From: DASSUW01 sp963806395
GTDB taxonomy: Bacteria > Actinomycetota > Thermoleophilia > Solirubrobacterales > Solirubrobacteraceae
Reading direction: 5' to 3'
NCBI GenBank assembly: GCA_963806395.1
Contig: CAWDYI010000003.1
Location: forward strand, 124,001 to 188,000
DNA: 64,000 bases
Positions 54,995 to 63,744 of the stretch are shown one piece after another. The position numbers were made by a program, and so were the translations under genes. The notes under the pieces were generated by a model, which was not told the origin of the DNA, did not search any database, and saw nothing but the letters and a program-made list of their open reading frames with translations. Every line of letters begins with the position of its first letter. The stretch's first letter is position 1.

Positions 54995-55028
54995 CGCCGC
55001 GGGCGGGCTCGAGGGCCGACCCGCGGCG
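54995..55028. terminator. Hairpin between the acyl-CoA ligase and the convergent small gene
   Basis: CGCCGCGGG (54995-55003) pairs perfectly with CCCGCGGCG (55020-55028), loop 16 nt, 9 bp after the ligase stop and 13 bp before the end of the convergent gene. Possibly bidirectional; no T-run. Confidence 0.55.
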
Positions 55029-55040
55029 ATCCGCTGACCG

Positions 55041-55274
55041 TCAGAGCTGCGTCTCGCCGCTGCTCCCGGAGCCGCCCGAGCCGCCGCCCTGCTCCTCGTC
55101 CGGGCACGGGTGCCCGTCGGGGGCCTCGCGCGGCTGCTGTTCCTGCTGGACCGGCGCCGTGCTCTGCGTCGGCGCCGTAGGAGTGGTGGTGTCGTCTCCG
55201 CCGGCCGCGAGGGCGACGGCGGGGACGGCGAGCGCGCCCGTGGCGAGCGCGACTGCGATCGTTGTGCGTCTCAT
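55041..55274 (-). CDS. Small secreted Thr/Gln/Gly-rich protein
   Basis: The 77-residue protein has a signal peptide (RRTTIAVALATGALAVPAVALAAGG) with a likely cleavage after ALA, then a low-complexity stretch of Thr, Pro, Gln, Glu and a Gly/Ser end. It holds a single Cys (DGHPCPDEEQ). No family is recognised; similar short secreted proteins are common in Solirubrobacterales. It is divergent from ispG (60 bp). Confidence 0.6.
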   Translation of the reverse strand: MRRTTIAVALATGALAVPAVALAAGGDDTTTPTAPTQSTAPVQQEQQPREAPDGHPCPDEEQGGGSGGSGSSGETQL

Positions 55275-55334
55275 GTTGCCGAGGCTGGACGAATGGCCGT
55301 CTGGCCCGGATAAGGCTCGTACACTGCATGGGCT

Positions 55335-56597
55335 ATGGCTTCCGAGCGCTCAGTGAACGTCGGCGGGGTCCAGATCGGCGGAGGTGCGCCGGTCGTCGTG
55401 CAGACGATGACCAAGACGGAGACCGCCAATCTGGCCGCGACGATGGACCAGATCCACAAGGTCGCGGAGGCCGGAGCGGACATCGTGCGCGTCGCGGTAC
55501 CGCGCGACAAGGACATCGAGGCGCTCAAGACGATCGTGGTCGAGTCGCCGATCCCGATCATCGCCGACATCCACTTCAATCACACACTGGCGCTGAAGGC
55601 GATCGACGCCGGGGCGCACTGCATCCGGCTGAACCCCGGCAACATCGGCGGGCCGGAGAAGGTCGCCGAGGTCGCCGACCGGGCGCGGGCGGCGGGCACG
55701 CCGATGCGGATCGGCGTCAACTCGGGATCGCTGCCCAAGCATCTGCACGCGCTCGAGCGCGAGAACCCCGTCGAGGCGCTCGTGACCGCTGCGGTCGAGT
55801 TCGTCGGGTTGATGGAGCGCCTGCGGTTCGAGGACTTCAAGGTCTCGATCAAGTCGACGAACGTGCCGTACACGATCGCCGCGAACCGCCTGCTCAGCGA
55901 GCGGATCCCGTACCCGCTGCACCTCGGCATCACCGAGGCCGGGACGAAGTGGTCGGGGTCGCTGAAGTCCGCCGTCGGCCTCGGCACGCTGCTGGCCGAC
56001 GGGATCGGCGACACGATCCGCATCTCCCTCTCGACGTTCCACGCCGAGGAGGAGGTCAAGGTCGCCTGGGAGATCCTGAAGGCGCTGAAGCTGCGCGAGA
56101 AGGGCCCGGTGCTGATCGCGTGTCCCACCTGCGGGCGCCTCCAGTTCGACATGGACACCGTGGTGGCCGACATCGAGCGCCGGCTGGAGGCCTACGAGGA
56201 TCCGATCGAGGTCGCCGTGCTCGGCTGCGCGGTGAACGGCATCGGCGAGGCCTCGCACGCCGACTTCGGCATCACCGGCGCCAAGAACGAGGGCCTGATC
56301 TTCTCCCGCGGCAAGGCGCTCAAGAAGGTGCCGCAGGAGCGCCTGGTCGACGAGCTGTTCATCGAGATCGACAAGTACACGCAGACCAAGAAGATCGAGG
56401 TCGACGTAACCGAGCAGGCCGCCGGCGCCGAGTGGCTCCAGCGGATCGAGGAGGAGAACGCCGGCGAGCTCACGCCGGAGCGGCTCGCGAAGCTCGAGGC
56501 GGAGAAGCAGCGCGCCGAGGCCGACCTGATGGACGACGTCCTGCGGCTCGACGAGGACGCCTCGCCGACCGACGGCCGGCGCTTCACCCGCGCGTAG
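55335..56597 (+). CDS. ispG: 4-hydroxy-3-methylbut-2-en-1-yl diphosphate synthase (GcpE)
   Basis: The 420-residue protein starts VNVGGVQIGGGAPVVVQTMTKTETAN and has the IspG TIM barrel (IPIIADIHFNHTLALKAIDAGAHCIRLNPGNIG) and the [4Fe-4S] domain with ACPTCGRLQFD and VLGCAVNGIGEASHADFG. It converts MEcPP to HMBPP in isoprenoid synthesis. The tail beyond residue 360 (acidic, Lys-rich helix) is longer than in most homologues. The 3' end overlaps the convergent methyltransferase gene by 14 bp. Confidence 0.96.
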   Translation: MASERSVNVGGVQIGGGAPVVVQTMTKTETANLAATMDQIHKVAEAGADIVRVAVPRDKDIEALKTIVVESPIPIIADIHFNHTLALKAIDAGAHCIRLNPGNIGGPEKVAEVADRARAAGTPMRIGVNSGSLPKHLHALERENPVEALVTAAVEFVGLMERLRFEDFKVSIKSTNVPYTIAANRLLSERIPYPLHLGITEAGTKWSGSLKSAVGLGTLLADGIGDTIRISLSTFHAEEEVKVAWEILKALKLREKGPVLIACPTCGRLQFDMDTVVADIERRLEAYEDPIEVAVLGCAVNGIGEASHADFGITGAKNEGLIFSRGKALKKVPQERLVDELFIEIDKYTQTKKIEVDVTEQAAGAEWLQRIEEENAGELTPERLAKLEAEKQRAEADLMDDVLRLDEDASPTDGRRFTRA

Positions 56598-57318
56598 CCA
56601 GCACCGCGTAGTGGACCGTGAAGAGCCGCTCCGCGGTGTGCGGGGCGAGCCGGTGCGTGGTGGCCCGGATCGTGTGCTTGACCGCGGCCTTGGCGGGGGT
56701 GGAGAAGAAGGCGTGGTGCTCGTAGCCGAGTGCGTCGGCGAGCTCGTGGCGTGGTGTGAGGCCGGCCGCTCTCAACTGCGCCTTTAGGGAGGTGCGGTTG
56801 TAGGAGTGGAGGTGGCCGGCGGCCTCGGCGAGCTTGCGCTTGGCGGGTCGCTTTGCGGAGCGGTTGTCCTCGAGCGGGACCTCGACGAGCACGTTCGGCG
56901 CGATCCGTGCCGCCTCTTTCAGGAGCGGCAGCGGATCGGGGACGTGCTCGACCACGTGCGAGAGGACCGCGAGGTCGTAGGCGTCGTCCTCGACCGGGAT
57001 GTGGACGCCGTCGAACGCCTCGACCCGGCGCGCGACACCGCGCCCCCTGGCGATCTCTGCGGCCGTCGGCGCCAGCTCGAAGCCGTCCAGCACGGGGGAG
57101 ACGCCGCGCGCGGCCAGCTCGGCCAGCACCGCGCCGTCGCCGCAGCCGATCTCGACCAGCGTGGCGGGGCGCAGCTCCGCTCTGGCGCACAGCTCGGCGA
57201 CGTGGGCGCCCTTCGAGCGCGCTCCGAGGGCGCGCCAGCGACCCATCTTCGCGCCCTCGTCACCGGTCAGCGAGTAGCCCTCCTCGTAGTACTCGCGCAT
57301 GCCCGTCACGCCGGCCAT
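56584..57318 (-). CDS. SAM-dependent class I methyltransferase
   Basis: The 244-residue protein has SAM motif I LVEIGCGDGAVLAELAARG, motif II-like DAYDLAVLSHVVEHVPDPLPLLKEAARI, and motif III VLVEVPLEDN. Its substrate is unknown; the HVVEHV sequence is typical of Methyltransf_11/ubiE-like enzymes acting on small molecules or lipids. ATG 57318 overlaps the end of the AbiEi-like gene by 13 bp; a Met at 57300 is an alternative start. It is the last gene of that reverse unit. Confidence 0.87.
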   Translation of the reverse strand: MAGVTGMREYYEEGYSLTGDEGAKMGRWRALGARSKGAHVAELCARAELRPATLVEIGCGDGAVLAELAARGVSPVLDGFELAPTAAEIARGRGVARRVEAFDGVHIPVEDDAYDLAVLSHVVEHVPDPLPLLKEAARIAPNVLVEVPLEDNRSAKRPAKRKLAEAAGHLHSYNRTSLKAQLRAAGLTPRHELADALGYEHHAFFSTPAKAAVKHTIRATTHRLAPHTAERLFTVHYAVLATRG

Positions 57319-58112
57319 GGTGGCATGAGCCTCGCCAGCCGCGCGACGACGGCATGCGGCTCCTCGACGATCTGCCGCCACGTGAGCCGGATGACGCGGT
57401 AGCCGGCCGCCTGGAGGTCGGCATCTCGCGCGCGGTCGCGTTCGAACGCCGCCCGCGTGGCATGGAACGCGAACCCGTCGACCTCGACGACGAGCTTGTG
57501 ATCGCGCCAGAGGAAGTCGACCTCGTGGCCGGCGACACGCACGTTCGTCTCGGGGCGCGGGAGGCGGGCCGCTCGGACGAGGTCCAGCAGCCGGCGTTCG
57601 GCCTCTGAGCGGGTGAGGCTTGGTTCGATGTGCAGAGCGCGTGCGAGGGCGCGGCTGCCGTCCAGCTGGAGCAGCTCTTCGCGGGTCGTGAGTCTTAGTA
57701 CCTGCGCCTCCTCGACGGCGCGGTCCAGTTGGTGCTGGGGGAGGCACGTCGCGAGGTCGCGGAGCGTGCGGGCGGGTGTGGTGAGGGGCAGGCCGTCGAG
57801 AACTGCGGCATTAAGGGAGAGGGATTGGTGGACCCGTAGGCCGGGGCGGGACCGCTGGTCGTGGCCGCTGACCGTGACGTGAACGTCGCCGTCGTGCTGC
57901 GGCCGGACCTTCCAGAGTGCGGCCGCGGAGTGATGGCTCAGCAGCGCAGTCCCGCCGCACGCGAGCACCGCTGCCATGTCGCGCCCGTGCTCGGCGGTCA
58001 CCGGGCCAACTTGGTAGATGCCGCGGAACCGCCGCACGAGCCGGCCTGTTGCCACCCGATGGGCCACCGCTCGCTCACCGAGCCCGGCGGTCGCAAGCTG
58101 TCGGGTCGTCAC
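57306..58112 (-). CDS. Second AbiEi-like/DUF559 protein; N-terminus probably displaced by a frameshift
   Basis: Read from GTG 58112 the protein has 268 residues: LVRRFRGIYQVGP, LSHHSAAALWKVRP, TTPARTLRDLATCLPQHQLDRAV, and a DUF559 end VDFLWRDHKLVVEVDGFAFH (Asp199, Glu210, Asp212), FERDRARD, GYRVIRLTW. The upstream bases in the same frame encode IAALAAQQHGVV, which matches IATLAGAQHGVV of the 4490 paralogue, so the true N-terminus lies further up. An ATG at 58176 fits if one G is removed from the G5 run at 58150-58146 (plus-strand C5); the protein would then be 289 residues. Function is unassigned, as for the paralogue. Confidence 0.75.
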   Translation of the reverse strand: MTTRQLATAGLGERAVAHRVATGRLVRRFRGIYQVGPVTAEHGRDMAAVLACGGTALLSHHSAAALWKVRPQHDGDVHVTVSGHDQRSRPGLRVHQSLSLNAAVLDGLPLTTPARTLRDLATCLPQHQLDRAVEEAQVLRLTTREELLQLDGSRALARALHIEPSLTRSEAERRLLDLVRAARLPRPETNVRVAGHEVDFLWRDHKLVVEVDGFAFHATRAAFERDRARDADLQAAGYRVIRLTWRQIVEEPHAVVARLARLMPPWPA

Positions 58113-58157
58113 GACGCCGTGCTGCTGAGCCGCCAGCGCCGCGATCCCCCGGTCGCC

Positions 58158-58275
58158 AGTGTGGGTTTCGCCCCATTCGTTGCGTTCGGGCGCACGAATT
58201 GGGACTTACCGTCCTATGGCGTGGGTTTCGCCCCACGCGCGGATGGAAGGGCGACGATTGGGGCGAAACCCACGC
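58158..58275. repeat. Palindrome cluster at the 5' end of the second AbiEi-like gene
   Basis: GCGTGGGTTTCGCCCCA (58219-58235) and TGGGGCGAAACCCACGC (58259-58275) form a perfect 17-bp inverted repeat. A further copy of the arm, GTGTGGGTTTCGCCCCA, is at 58159-58175, directly next to the putative ATG 58176. An inner pair ATTCGT (58175-58180) and ACGAAT (58194-58199) makes a second, weaker palindrome. The 300-bp gap 58113-58412 otherwise holds only the SOD terminator. Confidence 0.8.
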
Positions 58276-58367
58276 TCGGACACGCCGCAAGCATCCCCCC
58301 GCGACGCCGCGGACCCTCCCTCAATGCGGGAGTTCAAACGAAGGCGGCACGCATCCGCATGAAACAA

Positions 58368-58396
58368 CGGGCGGGGCGCCACAAACGCCCCGCCCG
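58368..58396 (-). terminator. Terminator of the superoxide dismutase gene
   Basis: CGGGCGGGGCG (58368-58378), loop CCACAAA, CGCCCCGCCCG (58386-58396): a perfect 11-bp stem 17 bp after the SOD stop, followed on the reverse strand by TTGTTTC. A good intrinsic terminator. Confidence 0.8.
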
Positions 58397-58412
58397 CGCA
58401 ACACCCAGCAGC

Positions 58413-59015
58413 CTAGAGGGCCGAGAACCCCTCGGCCACCTTCGACCAGTTCACGACGTTCCACCATGCGTCGATGTAGTCCGGGCGCTTGTTCTGGTAC
58501 TTGAGGTAGTAGGCGTGCTCCCAGACGTCGACGCCGAGCAGCGGCGTGGACCCGCCGGAGATCGGGTTGTCCTGGTTCGCCGAGCCGACGACCGCGAGGC
58601 CGGAGCCGTCGTGGATCAGCCACGACCAGCCGGAGCCGAACTGGTTGACGCCGGTCTCCTTGAACTTCGCCTGGAAGTCGCTGAACGAGCCGAACGTGCT
58701 GTTGATCGCGTCGGCGAGGGCGCCGTCGGGCTCGCCGCCGCCGTCCGGGCTCATCCACTCCCAGAACAGCGAGTGGTTGTAGTGACCGCCACCGTTGTTG
58801 CGAACGGCCTTCTGCTTGTCGGCCGGCAGCGCGTCGAGGTTCTTGAGGACCTCCTCGATCGACTTGCCGTCGAAGTCGGTGCCTTCGAGCGCGGCGTTGA
58901 CCTTGTCCACGTAGGCCTGGTGGTGCTTGTCGTGATGCACACGCATCGTCGCTTCGTCGATGTGCGGCTCGAGCGCGTCGTACGCGTAGGGGAGCGCGGG
59001 GACTTCGTAGGCCAT
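58413..59015 (-). CDS. sodA: Superoxide dismutase, Mn/Fe type (probably Mn)
   Basis: The 200-residue protein has the metal ligands His27 (ATMRVHHDKHH), the His in NNGGGHYNHSLFWEWM, and Asp/His in DVWEHAYYLKYQNKRPDYIDAWW. GSGWSWLIHDG and the Gln in SANQDNP suggest the Mn form, though metal choice is only an inference. It disproportionates superoxide, in the cytoplasm as no signal peptide is seen. It lies 13 bp after the GH31 gene on the same strand and ends at a strong hairpin. Confidence 0.95.
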   Translation of the reverse strand: MAYEVPALPYAYDALEPHIDEATMRVHHDKHHQAYVDKVNAALEGTDFDGKSIEEVLKNLDALPADKQKAVRNNGGGHYNHSLFWEWMSPDGGGEPDGALADAINSTFGSFSDFQAKFKETGVNQFGSGWSWLIHDGSGLAVVGSANQDNPISGGSTPLLGVDVWEHAYYLKYQNKRPDYIDAWWNVVNWSKVAEGFSAL

Positions 59016-59028
59016 CTAAGAGCTCCTG

Positions 59029-61197
59029 TCAGTTGTCTGTCGTACCAAACCGTTCTATCACCACGGGCTCGGCGGTCTCCTCGACCTCGACGCTACCCAG
59101 GCCGCGAACGTCGACAACCACCCGGTCGCGGGCCGGCACGAACGAGCCCTCGCGCGCGGAGAGCGAGAACCGGACGGCCCCATCGTCGCCACTCTCTACA
59201 TGCGCAGTTCGGAAGCACGACGCGCCGTAGCCGTCGCCCGCGTCGTCGTACACCGCACCGACGCCGGAGCCCGGCGCGGGGTGCACCAACCAAGTAAGCG
59301 AGGAGGGAACGGCGGTGTGCCCGACGGCGTCCGCCAGCGGCACCGGTGTGTTCGCCCGAACGTACAAAGCCGGCCGCCCCAACGGCGCATGCGCGAGCAC
59401 GTGCGCAGGCCCCTCGACGCGTTCCCCGGTCCACCACTGCACCCACGTCCCGGCCGGGAGGTAGACGTGCCGGTGCTCGATCCCCGGCCGCGTGATCGGC
59501 GCCATCAGCAGCGCGGAGCCGAGCATGAACTGGTCGTCGGTCACATATGTCGCCGGGTCGTCGGGATGCTCGAACAGCAGCGGCCGCAGGACCGGCGCGC
59601 CGGTGCGGTGGCACTCCTCGAACAGCGTGTAGAGGTACGGGAGCAGCCGCATCCGCAGCCGCAGCATGTCGCGGCAGATCGTCTCCCACGGCTCGCCGAA
59701 CGCCCACGGCTCCTGCGCCACCGTTTCGATCGCCGAGTGGTTGCGGCAGAACGGCTGGAAGATGCCGAACTCGGTCCAGCGGGCGAGCAACTCGCCCGTG
59801 CAGTCGCCGAAGAAGCCGCCGACGTCCACGCCCGCCCACGCGATCCCGGACAGCCCGAGGTTCTGGAGCTGCGGCATGCTCATCCACAGGTGCTCCCACC
59901 AGGACGAGTTGTCGCCCGTCCACTGGAGCGCGTGGCGCTGAAGGCCGGCGTAGCCGGCGCGCGAGATCACGAACGGCCGCGCGGCCGGCCGCAGGCGCGC
60001 GAGCCCCTCGCGGGCGGCCTGCGCCATGAAAGACCCATACGCGTTGTGGACGTCGGCGTGCCGCCGCGGCGTGCCGCCGCCCAGATGCACGACATCCGGC
60101 GGGAGCGTCGCGCCCTGGGGCACGAACAGCGCCGGCTCGTTCATGTCGCACCACACGCCGGCGACGCCCTCGTCCAGGAGCACGCGATGGTGGTCGCCCC
60201 ACCACTCGCGCACGGCCGGATCGGTGAAGTCCGGGAACGCGCACAGGCCGGGCCAGACGACGTTGCGGTACTCCTCGCCGTCGCGCGTGAGGCAGAAGAA
60301 GCCGCGGTCGCGCCCCTCGACGTAGACGTCGTAGCCCTCGTCCACCTTCACGCCCGGGTCGGCGATCGTCACGACGCGGAAGCCCTGTTCGCCGAGCTCC
60401 GCGATCAGCCCGGCGGGGTCCGGGAAGCGCTCGCGGTCCCACGTGAACACGCGGTAGCCGTCCATGTAGTCGATGTCGAGGTAGAGCACGTCGCACGGGA
60501 TGTCGCGCTCGCGGAAGCCGGCGGCGATCGCGCGCACCTCGTCCGCGCTCATGTAGCTCCAGCGCGACTGCTGGTTGCCCAGCGCCCACAACGGCGGCAT
60601 CGGCGTGCGGCCCGTGAGCGCGGTGTAGCGGTCGAGTACGTCGCGCGGGGCCGGGCCGCAGAAGACGTAGTAGACGAGATCGCCGCCCGCGGCCTCGTAC
60701 ACCACGCGCTCGGGATCGGCGCGGGCGAGGTCGATCTCGACGCGCCCGGTGTTGTCGAACAGCAGCCCGTACGCGCGTCCCTCGCGCAGGGAGAGCACGA
60801 ACGGGATCGACGTGTAGAGGTTGTTGAACGCGGCCGTGTGGCCCGCCGGCGGGTCGATGTTCCAGAACACCTGGTGGGAGCCGGTCTTCTCGAGCCCGCT
60901 GGTGCGCTCGCCGCAGCCGAAGAAGCGCTCGCCCGGCTCGCGCCGCTTCACCAGCCGCGGGCGGCCGTCGGCGAACCCCGGCTCGGCCGCGTCCGCCGCG
61001 AACACGACCCCGTCGGCGTCCGTGAAGTGCACGCGGTTCGAATCCGCCGCGACGTGGGCTGATCCGCTCGGCGTCTCGCAGCGCATGCCCTGCTGCACGG
61101 CTGCGATCGCCGGGCTGGCGTAATCCGCCGGGCGTCCCTCCGGGAACATCCCGACCCGGAACACGCCATCCGCCACCGCCGCGACCTCGAACTCCAT
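59029..61197 (-). CDS. Glycoside hydrolase family 31 alpha-glucosidase
   Basis: The 722-residue protein follows GH31 order: an N-terminal beta-sandwich, RTPMPPLWALGNQQSRWSYMSADEVRAIA, the LDIDYMDGYRVFTWD segment, the nucleophile Asp351 in GVWCDMNEPALF, acid/base Asp429 in WTGDNSSWWEHL, and FGIFQPFCRNHSA. It has no signal peptide, so it probably hydrolyses maltose-type oligosaccharides or related alpha-glucosides inside the cell. The start at ATG 61197 is the first matching the family; further upstream Met codons extend to 61377. It is in one unit with sod. Confidence 0.93.
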   Translation of the reverse strand: MEFEVAAVADGVFRVGMFPEGRPADYASPAIAAVQQGMRCETPSGSAHVAADSNRVHFTDADGVVFAADAAEPGFADGRPRLVKRREPGERFFGCGERTSGLEKTGSHQVFWNIDPPAGHTAAFNNLYTSIPFVLSLREGRAYGLLFDNTGRVEIDLARADPERVVYEAAGGDLVYYVFCGPAPRDVLDRYTALTGRTPMPPLWALGNQQSRWSYMSADEVRAIAAGFRERDIPCDVLYLDIDYMDGYRVFTWDRERFPDPAGLIAELGEQGFRVVTIADPGVKVDEGYDVYVEGRDRGFFCLTRDGEEYRNVVWPGLCAFPDFTDPAVREWWGDHHRVLLDEGVAGVWCDMNEPALFVPQGATLPPDVVHLGGGTPRRHADVHNAYGSFMAQAAREGLARLRPAARPFVISRAGYAGLQRHALQWTGDNSSWWEHLWMSMPQLQNLGLSGIAWAGVDVGGFFGDCTGELLARWTEFGIFQPFCRNHSAIETVAQEPWAFGEPWETICRDMLRLRMRLLPYLYTLFEECHRTGAPVLRPLLFEHPDDPATYVTDDQFMLGSALLMAPITRPGIEHRHVYLPAGTWVQWWTGERVEGPAHVLAHAPLGRPALYVRANTPVPLADAVGHTAVPSSLTWLVHPAPGSGVGAVYDDAGDGYGASCFRTAHVESGDDGAVRFSLSAREGSFVPARDRVVVDVRGLGSVEVEETAEPVVIERFGTTDN

Positions 61198-61394
61198 GAG
61201 GCGCGACAGACTAGATGCCCGAACCCACGACCCCCGCACCCGCCTGCCCACGTCCCGCGGCCCCGGACGGCACCCGCCGAAGGGGCCCGTGGCTCTGCCA
61301 CTGTTCCCCTTCGTCGTGCACCCTCCGGAATCCACGGTCCGGGGCCATGCGTGCACGGCGGTCGCGCGTTCGACCATCTAGGCTCTCGGACCCG

Positions 61395-63077
61395 ATGACC
61401 CGCCTCTCACAATATTTCCTCCCGACCGAGAAGGAGGCGCCCGCAGACGCCGAGGCGCCGTCCCACAAGCTGATGGTCCGCGCCGGACTCGTGCGCCAGC
61501 TCGGCAGCGGCCTGTGGTCGTGGCTGCCGGCCGGCTGGCGGGTGCACGAGAACGTCTCGCAGATCGTGCGTGAGGAGCTCGACGCGATCGGCGCGCAGGA
61601 GGTGCTGATGCCGGTGATCAACCCGGCCGAGCTGTGGCAGCGCAGCGGCCGGTACGGCATCGACGAGCTGTTCAAGCTCAAGGATCGGCGCGGCGCCGAC
61701 CTCGTGCTGGCGATGACCCACGAGGAGGTCGTTACGACCCACGTGGCGCCGGCCGTGCGCTCGTACCGCGACCTGCCATTCTCGCTCTACCACTTCCAGA
61801 CCAAGGGCCGCGACGAGCCGCGGCCGCGCGCCGGGGTGCTGCGCACGCGCGAGTTCATCATGAAGGACGCCTACACCTTCGACCGCGACCGCGAGGGCCT
61901 CGACGCGCACTACGAGCGCTACCGCGAGGCGTACGACCGGATCTTCGACCGCCTCGGGCTCGAGTGGTACCGGGTCGAGTCCGACGTCGGGATGATGGGC
62001 GGCGTCGGCGCCCACGAGTACATGGCGCCGTGCCCGGTGGGCGAGAACGAGGTCGCGCTCGCGCCCGGCTACGCCGCGAACACGGAGGTCGCGACCGCCG
62101 ACGCGCAGCCGGTCGAGCTGCCGGACGGGATCGATGCGCCCGAGGAGGTCCGGACGCCCGGGCTCACCACCGTCGCCGAGGTCGCCCAGTCGCTGCGCGT
62201 GCCGCCCGGCTCGCTGCTGAAGGCCTATCCGGTGATCGTCGACGATCGCGGGCTCACGATGGTGATCGTCCGCGGCGACCACCGCGTCAACGACATCAAG
62301 CTCGCGAACGCGCTCGGCGCCCAGTTCCGCCCCGCGCGGGAGGAGGAGTTCGCCGAGCGGATCGGGCCGGCGGGCTACATCGGCCCGGTCGGCATCGACG
62401 TGCCGATCCTGCTCGACGACGCGGTCGAGCCCGGCGCCTACGTGACCGGCGCCAACCGTGAGGACGCGCATCTGCGCGGCGTCGAGCCGGGCCGCGACTT
62501 CCCGTTCAAGCGCGGCGACGTGCGCAGGGTCGAGCCCGGCGACACGGTCGACGGCAAGCCGATCCGGATCGAGCCCGCGATCGAGGTCGGCAACATCTTC
62601 AAGCTCGGCACGCGCTTCTCCGAGCCGCTCGGCGCGACGTACCTGGACGAGTCGGGCAAGGCGCGGCCGATCTGGATGGGCTCGTACGGGATCGGCCCGG
62701 CGCGGATCACCGCCGCGGCGGTGGAGCAGTTCGCCGACGAGCACGGCATCTCGTGGCCGCGCTCGATCGCGCCGTTCGACATCCACCTCGTCGGTCTCGG
62801 CAAGGACGGCAGCGAGGAGCGCGGGGTGGCCGAGCGGGTGTACGGCGAACTGCAGGAGACCGGCCTGAAGATCCTCTTCGACGACCGCGACGCGGGGCCG
62901 GGGGAGAAGTTCGCCGATGCCGAGCTGCTCGGCGTGCCGCTGCGCCTGACGGTCGGGCGCCGGACGCTCGAGAACGGCGAGGTCGAGGTGCAGATCCGGC
63001 GCGGGCGCGAGACGAGCACGATCCCGTTGGAGGGGGCCGCGGTCGCGGCCGCGGACCTGTGGCGGACCGTTCCGTAA
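61395..63077 (+). CDS. proS: Prolyl-tRNA synthetase
   Basis: The 560-residue class II enzyme has motif 1-3 features: VRAGLVRQLGSGLWSWLPAG, LVLAMTHEEVVTTHVA, RTREFIMKDAYTFD, and GSYGIGPARITAAAVEQFADEHG, with an inserted YbaK-like editing domain at about 225-385 (LLKAYPVIVDDRGLTMVIVRGDHRVND) that removes Ala-tRNA-Pro. It belongs to the bacterial-type ProS. The position after ispG/rseP is conserved in Actinobacteria. It is divergent from GH31 (197-bp gap). Confidence 0.96.
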   Translation: MTRLSQYFLPTEKEAPADAEAPSHKLMVRAGLVRQLGSGLWSWLPAGWRVHENVSQIVREELDAIGAQEVLMPVINPAELWQRSGRYGIDELFKLKDRRGADLVLAMTHEEVVTTHVAPAVRSYRDLPFSLYHFQTKGRDEPRPRAGVLRTREFIMKDAYTFDRDREGLDAHYERYREAYDRIFDRLGLEWYRVESDVGMMGGVGAHEYMAPCPVGENEVALAPGYAANTEVATADAQPVELPDGIDAPEEVRTPGLTTVAEVAQSLRVPPGSLLKAYPVIVDDRGLTMVIVRGDHRVNDIKLANALGAQFRPAREEEFAERIGPAGYIGPVGIDVPILLDDAVEPGAYVTGANREDAHLRGVEPGRDFPFKRGDVRRVEPGDTVDGKPIRIEPAIEVGNIFKLGTRFSEPLGATYLDESGKARPIWMGSYGIGPARITAAAVEQFADEHGISWPRSIAPFDIHLVGLGKDGSEERGVAERVYGELQETGLKILFDDRDAGPGEKFADAELLGVPLRLTVGRRTLENGEVEVQIRRGRETSTIPLEGAAVAAADLWRTVP

Positions 63078-63724
63078 CCACCGGTGAGCGTGCGGCCGAG
63101 GCGGCCGAGCGCGCTCGGCTGACATTCCGTCGGCTCGCCGGGCTCGATCGATCGGGTCCGCCACCTCCCGAGACGCTCCGCGGCCAGCCGCTGCGCCCGT
63201 GGACGATCCCGAACGCGATCGGCTACGTCCGGCTGGCGCTGATCCCGGTGTTCCTGGCGTTCGCCTTCTCCTCCGGCGACGGCAAGGACTGGCGAGCGGT
63301 CCTGATCTTCGGCATCGTCGGCTGGAGCGACTACTTCGACGGGATCGCCGCCCGGCTGACCGGCCAGTACTCGCGCATGGGCGCGCTGCTCGATCCGCTC
63401 GTGGACCGGTTGCTGGTGCTCTCCGGGGCGATCGTCTGCTGGTACTACGACCTGCTCCCGCACTGGGCGCTCGCGCTGCTGGCGGTGCGCGAGGTGTTCA
63501 TGATCGGACTCGTGCGCTGGGGTCTGCGGCATGGCGGAGACATCAAGGTGAACTGGCTCGGGCGCGCCGGTGTGTGGCCCGTCCTGGGCGCATTGTTCTT
63601 TGCGATGGCGGGCCTGGAAATCACCGGTGCGGTCTTGCTCTACATCGGCCTCGTGCTCGTGATCGGAGCGACCGCCCAATACGTGCACGACGGCTTCGCC
63701 TCTCGACCCTCAAGTACAGGTTGA
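63059..63724 (+). CDS. CDP-alcohol phosphatidyltransferase family protein
   Basis: The 221-residue protein has the CDP-alcohol motif D-x2-D-G-x2-A-R-x8-G-x3-D-x3-D as SDYFDGIAARLTGQYSRMGALLDPLVDRL, and about five membrane segments. It joins CDP-diacylglycerol (from CdsA) with an alcohol such as glycerol-3-phosphate, so PgsA is likely, but inositol or other acceptors cannot be excluded. Start GTG 63059 overlaps proS by 19 bp. A basic, Arg-rich N-terminus precedes the first helix. Confidence 0.88.
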   Translation: MADRSVTTGERAAEAAERARLTFRRLAGLDRSGPPPPETLRGQPLRPWTIPNAIGYVRLALIPVFLAFAFSSGDGKDWRAVLIFGIVGWSDYFDGIAARLTGQYSRMGALLDPLVDRLLVLSGAIVCWYYDLLPHWALALLAVREVFMIGLVRWGLRHGGDIKVNWLGRAGVWPVLGALFFAMAGLEITGAVLLYIGLVLVIGATAQYVHDGFASRPSSTG

Positions 63725-63744
63725 TGATTGCTATGCTCGGCCAC

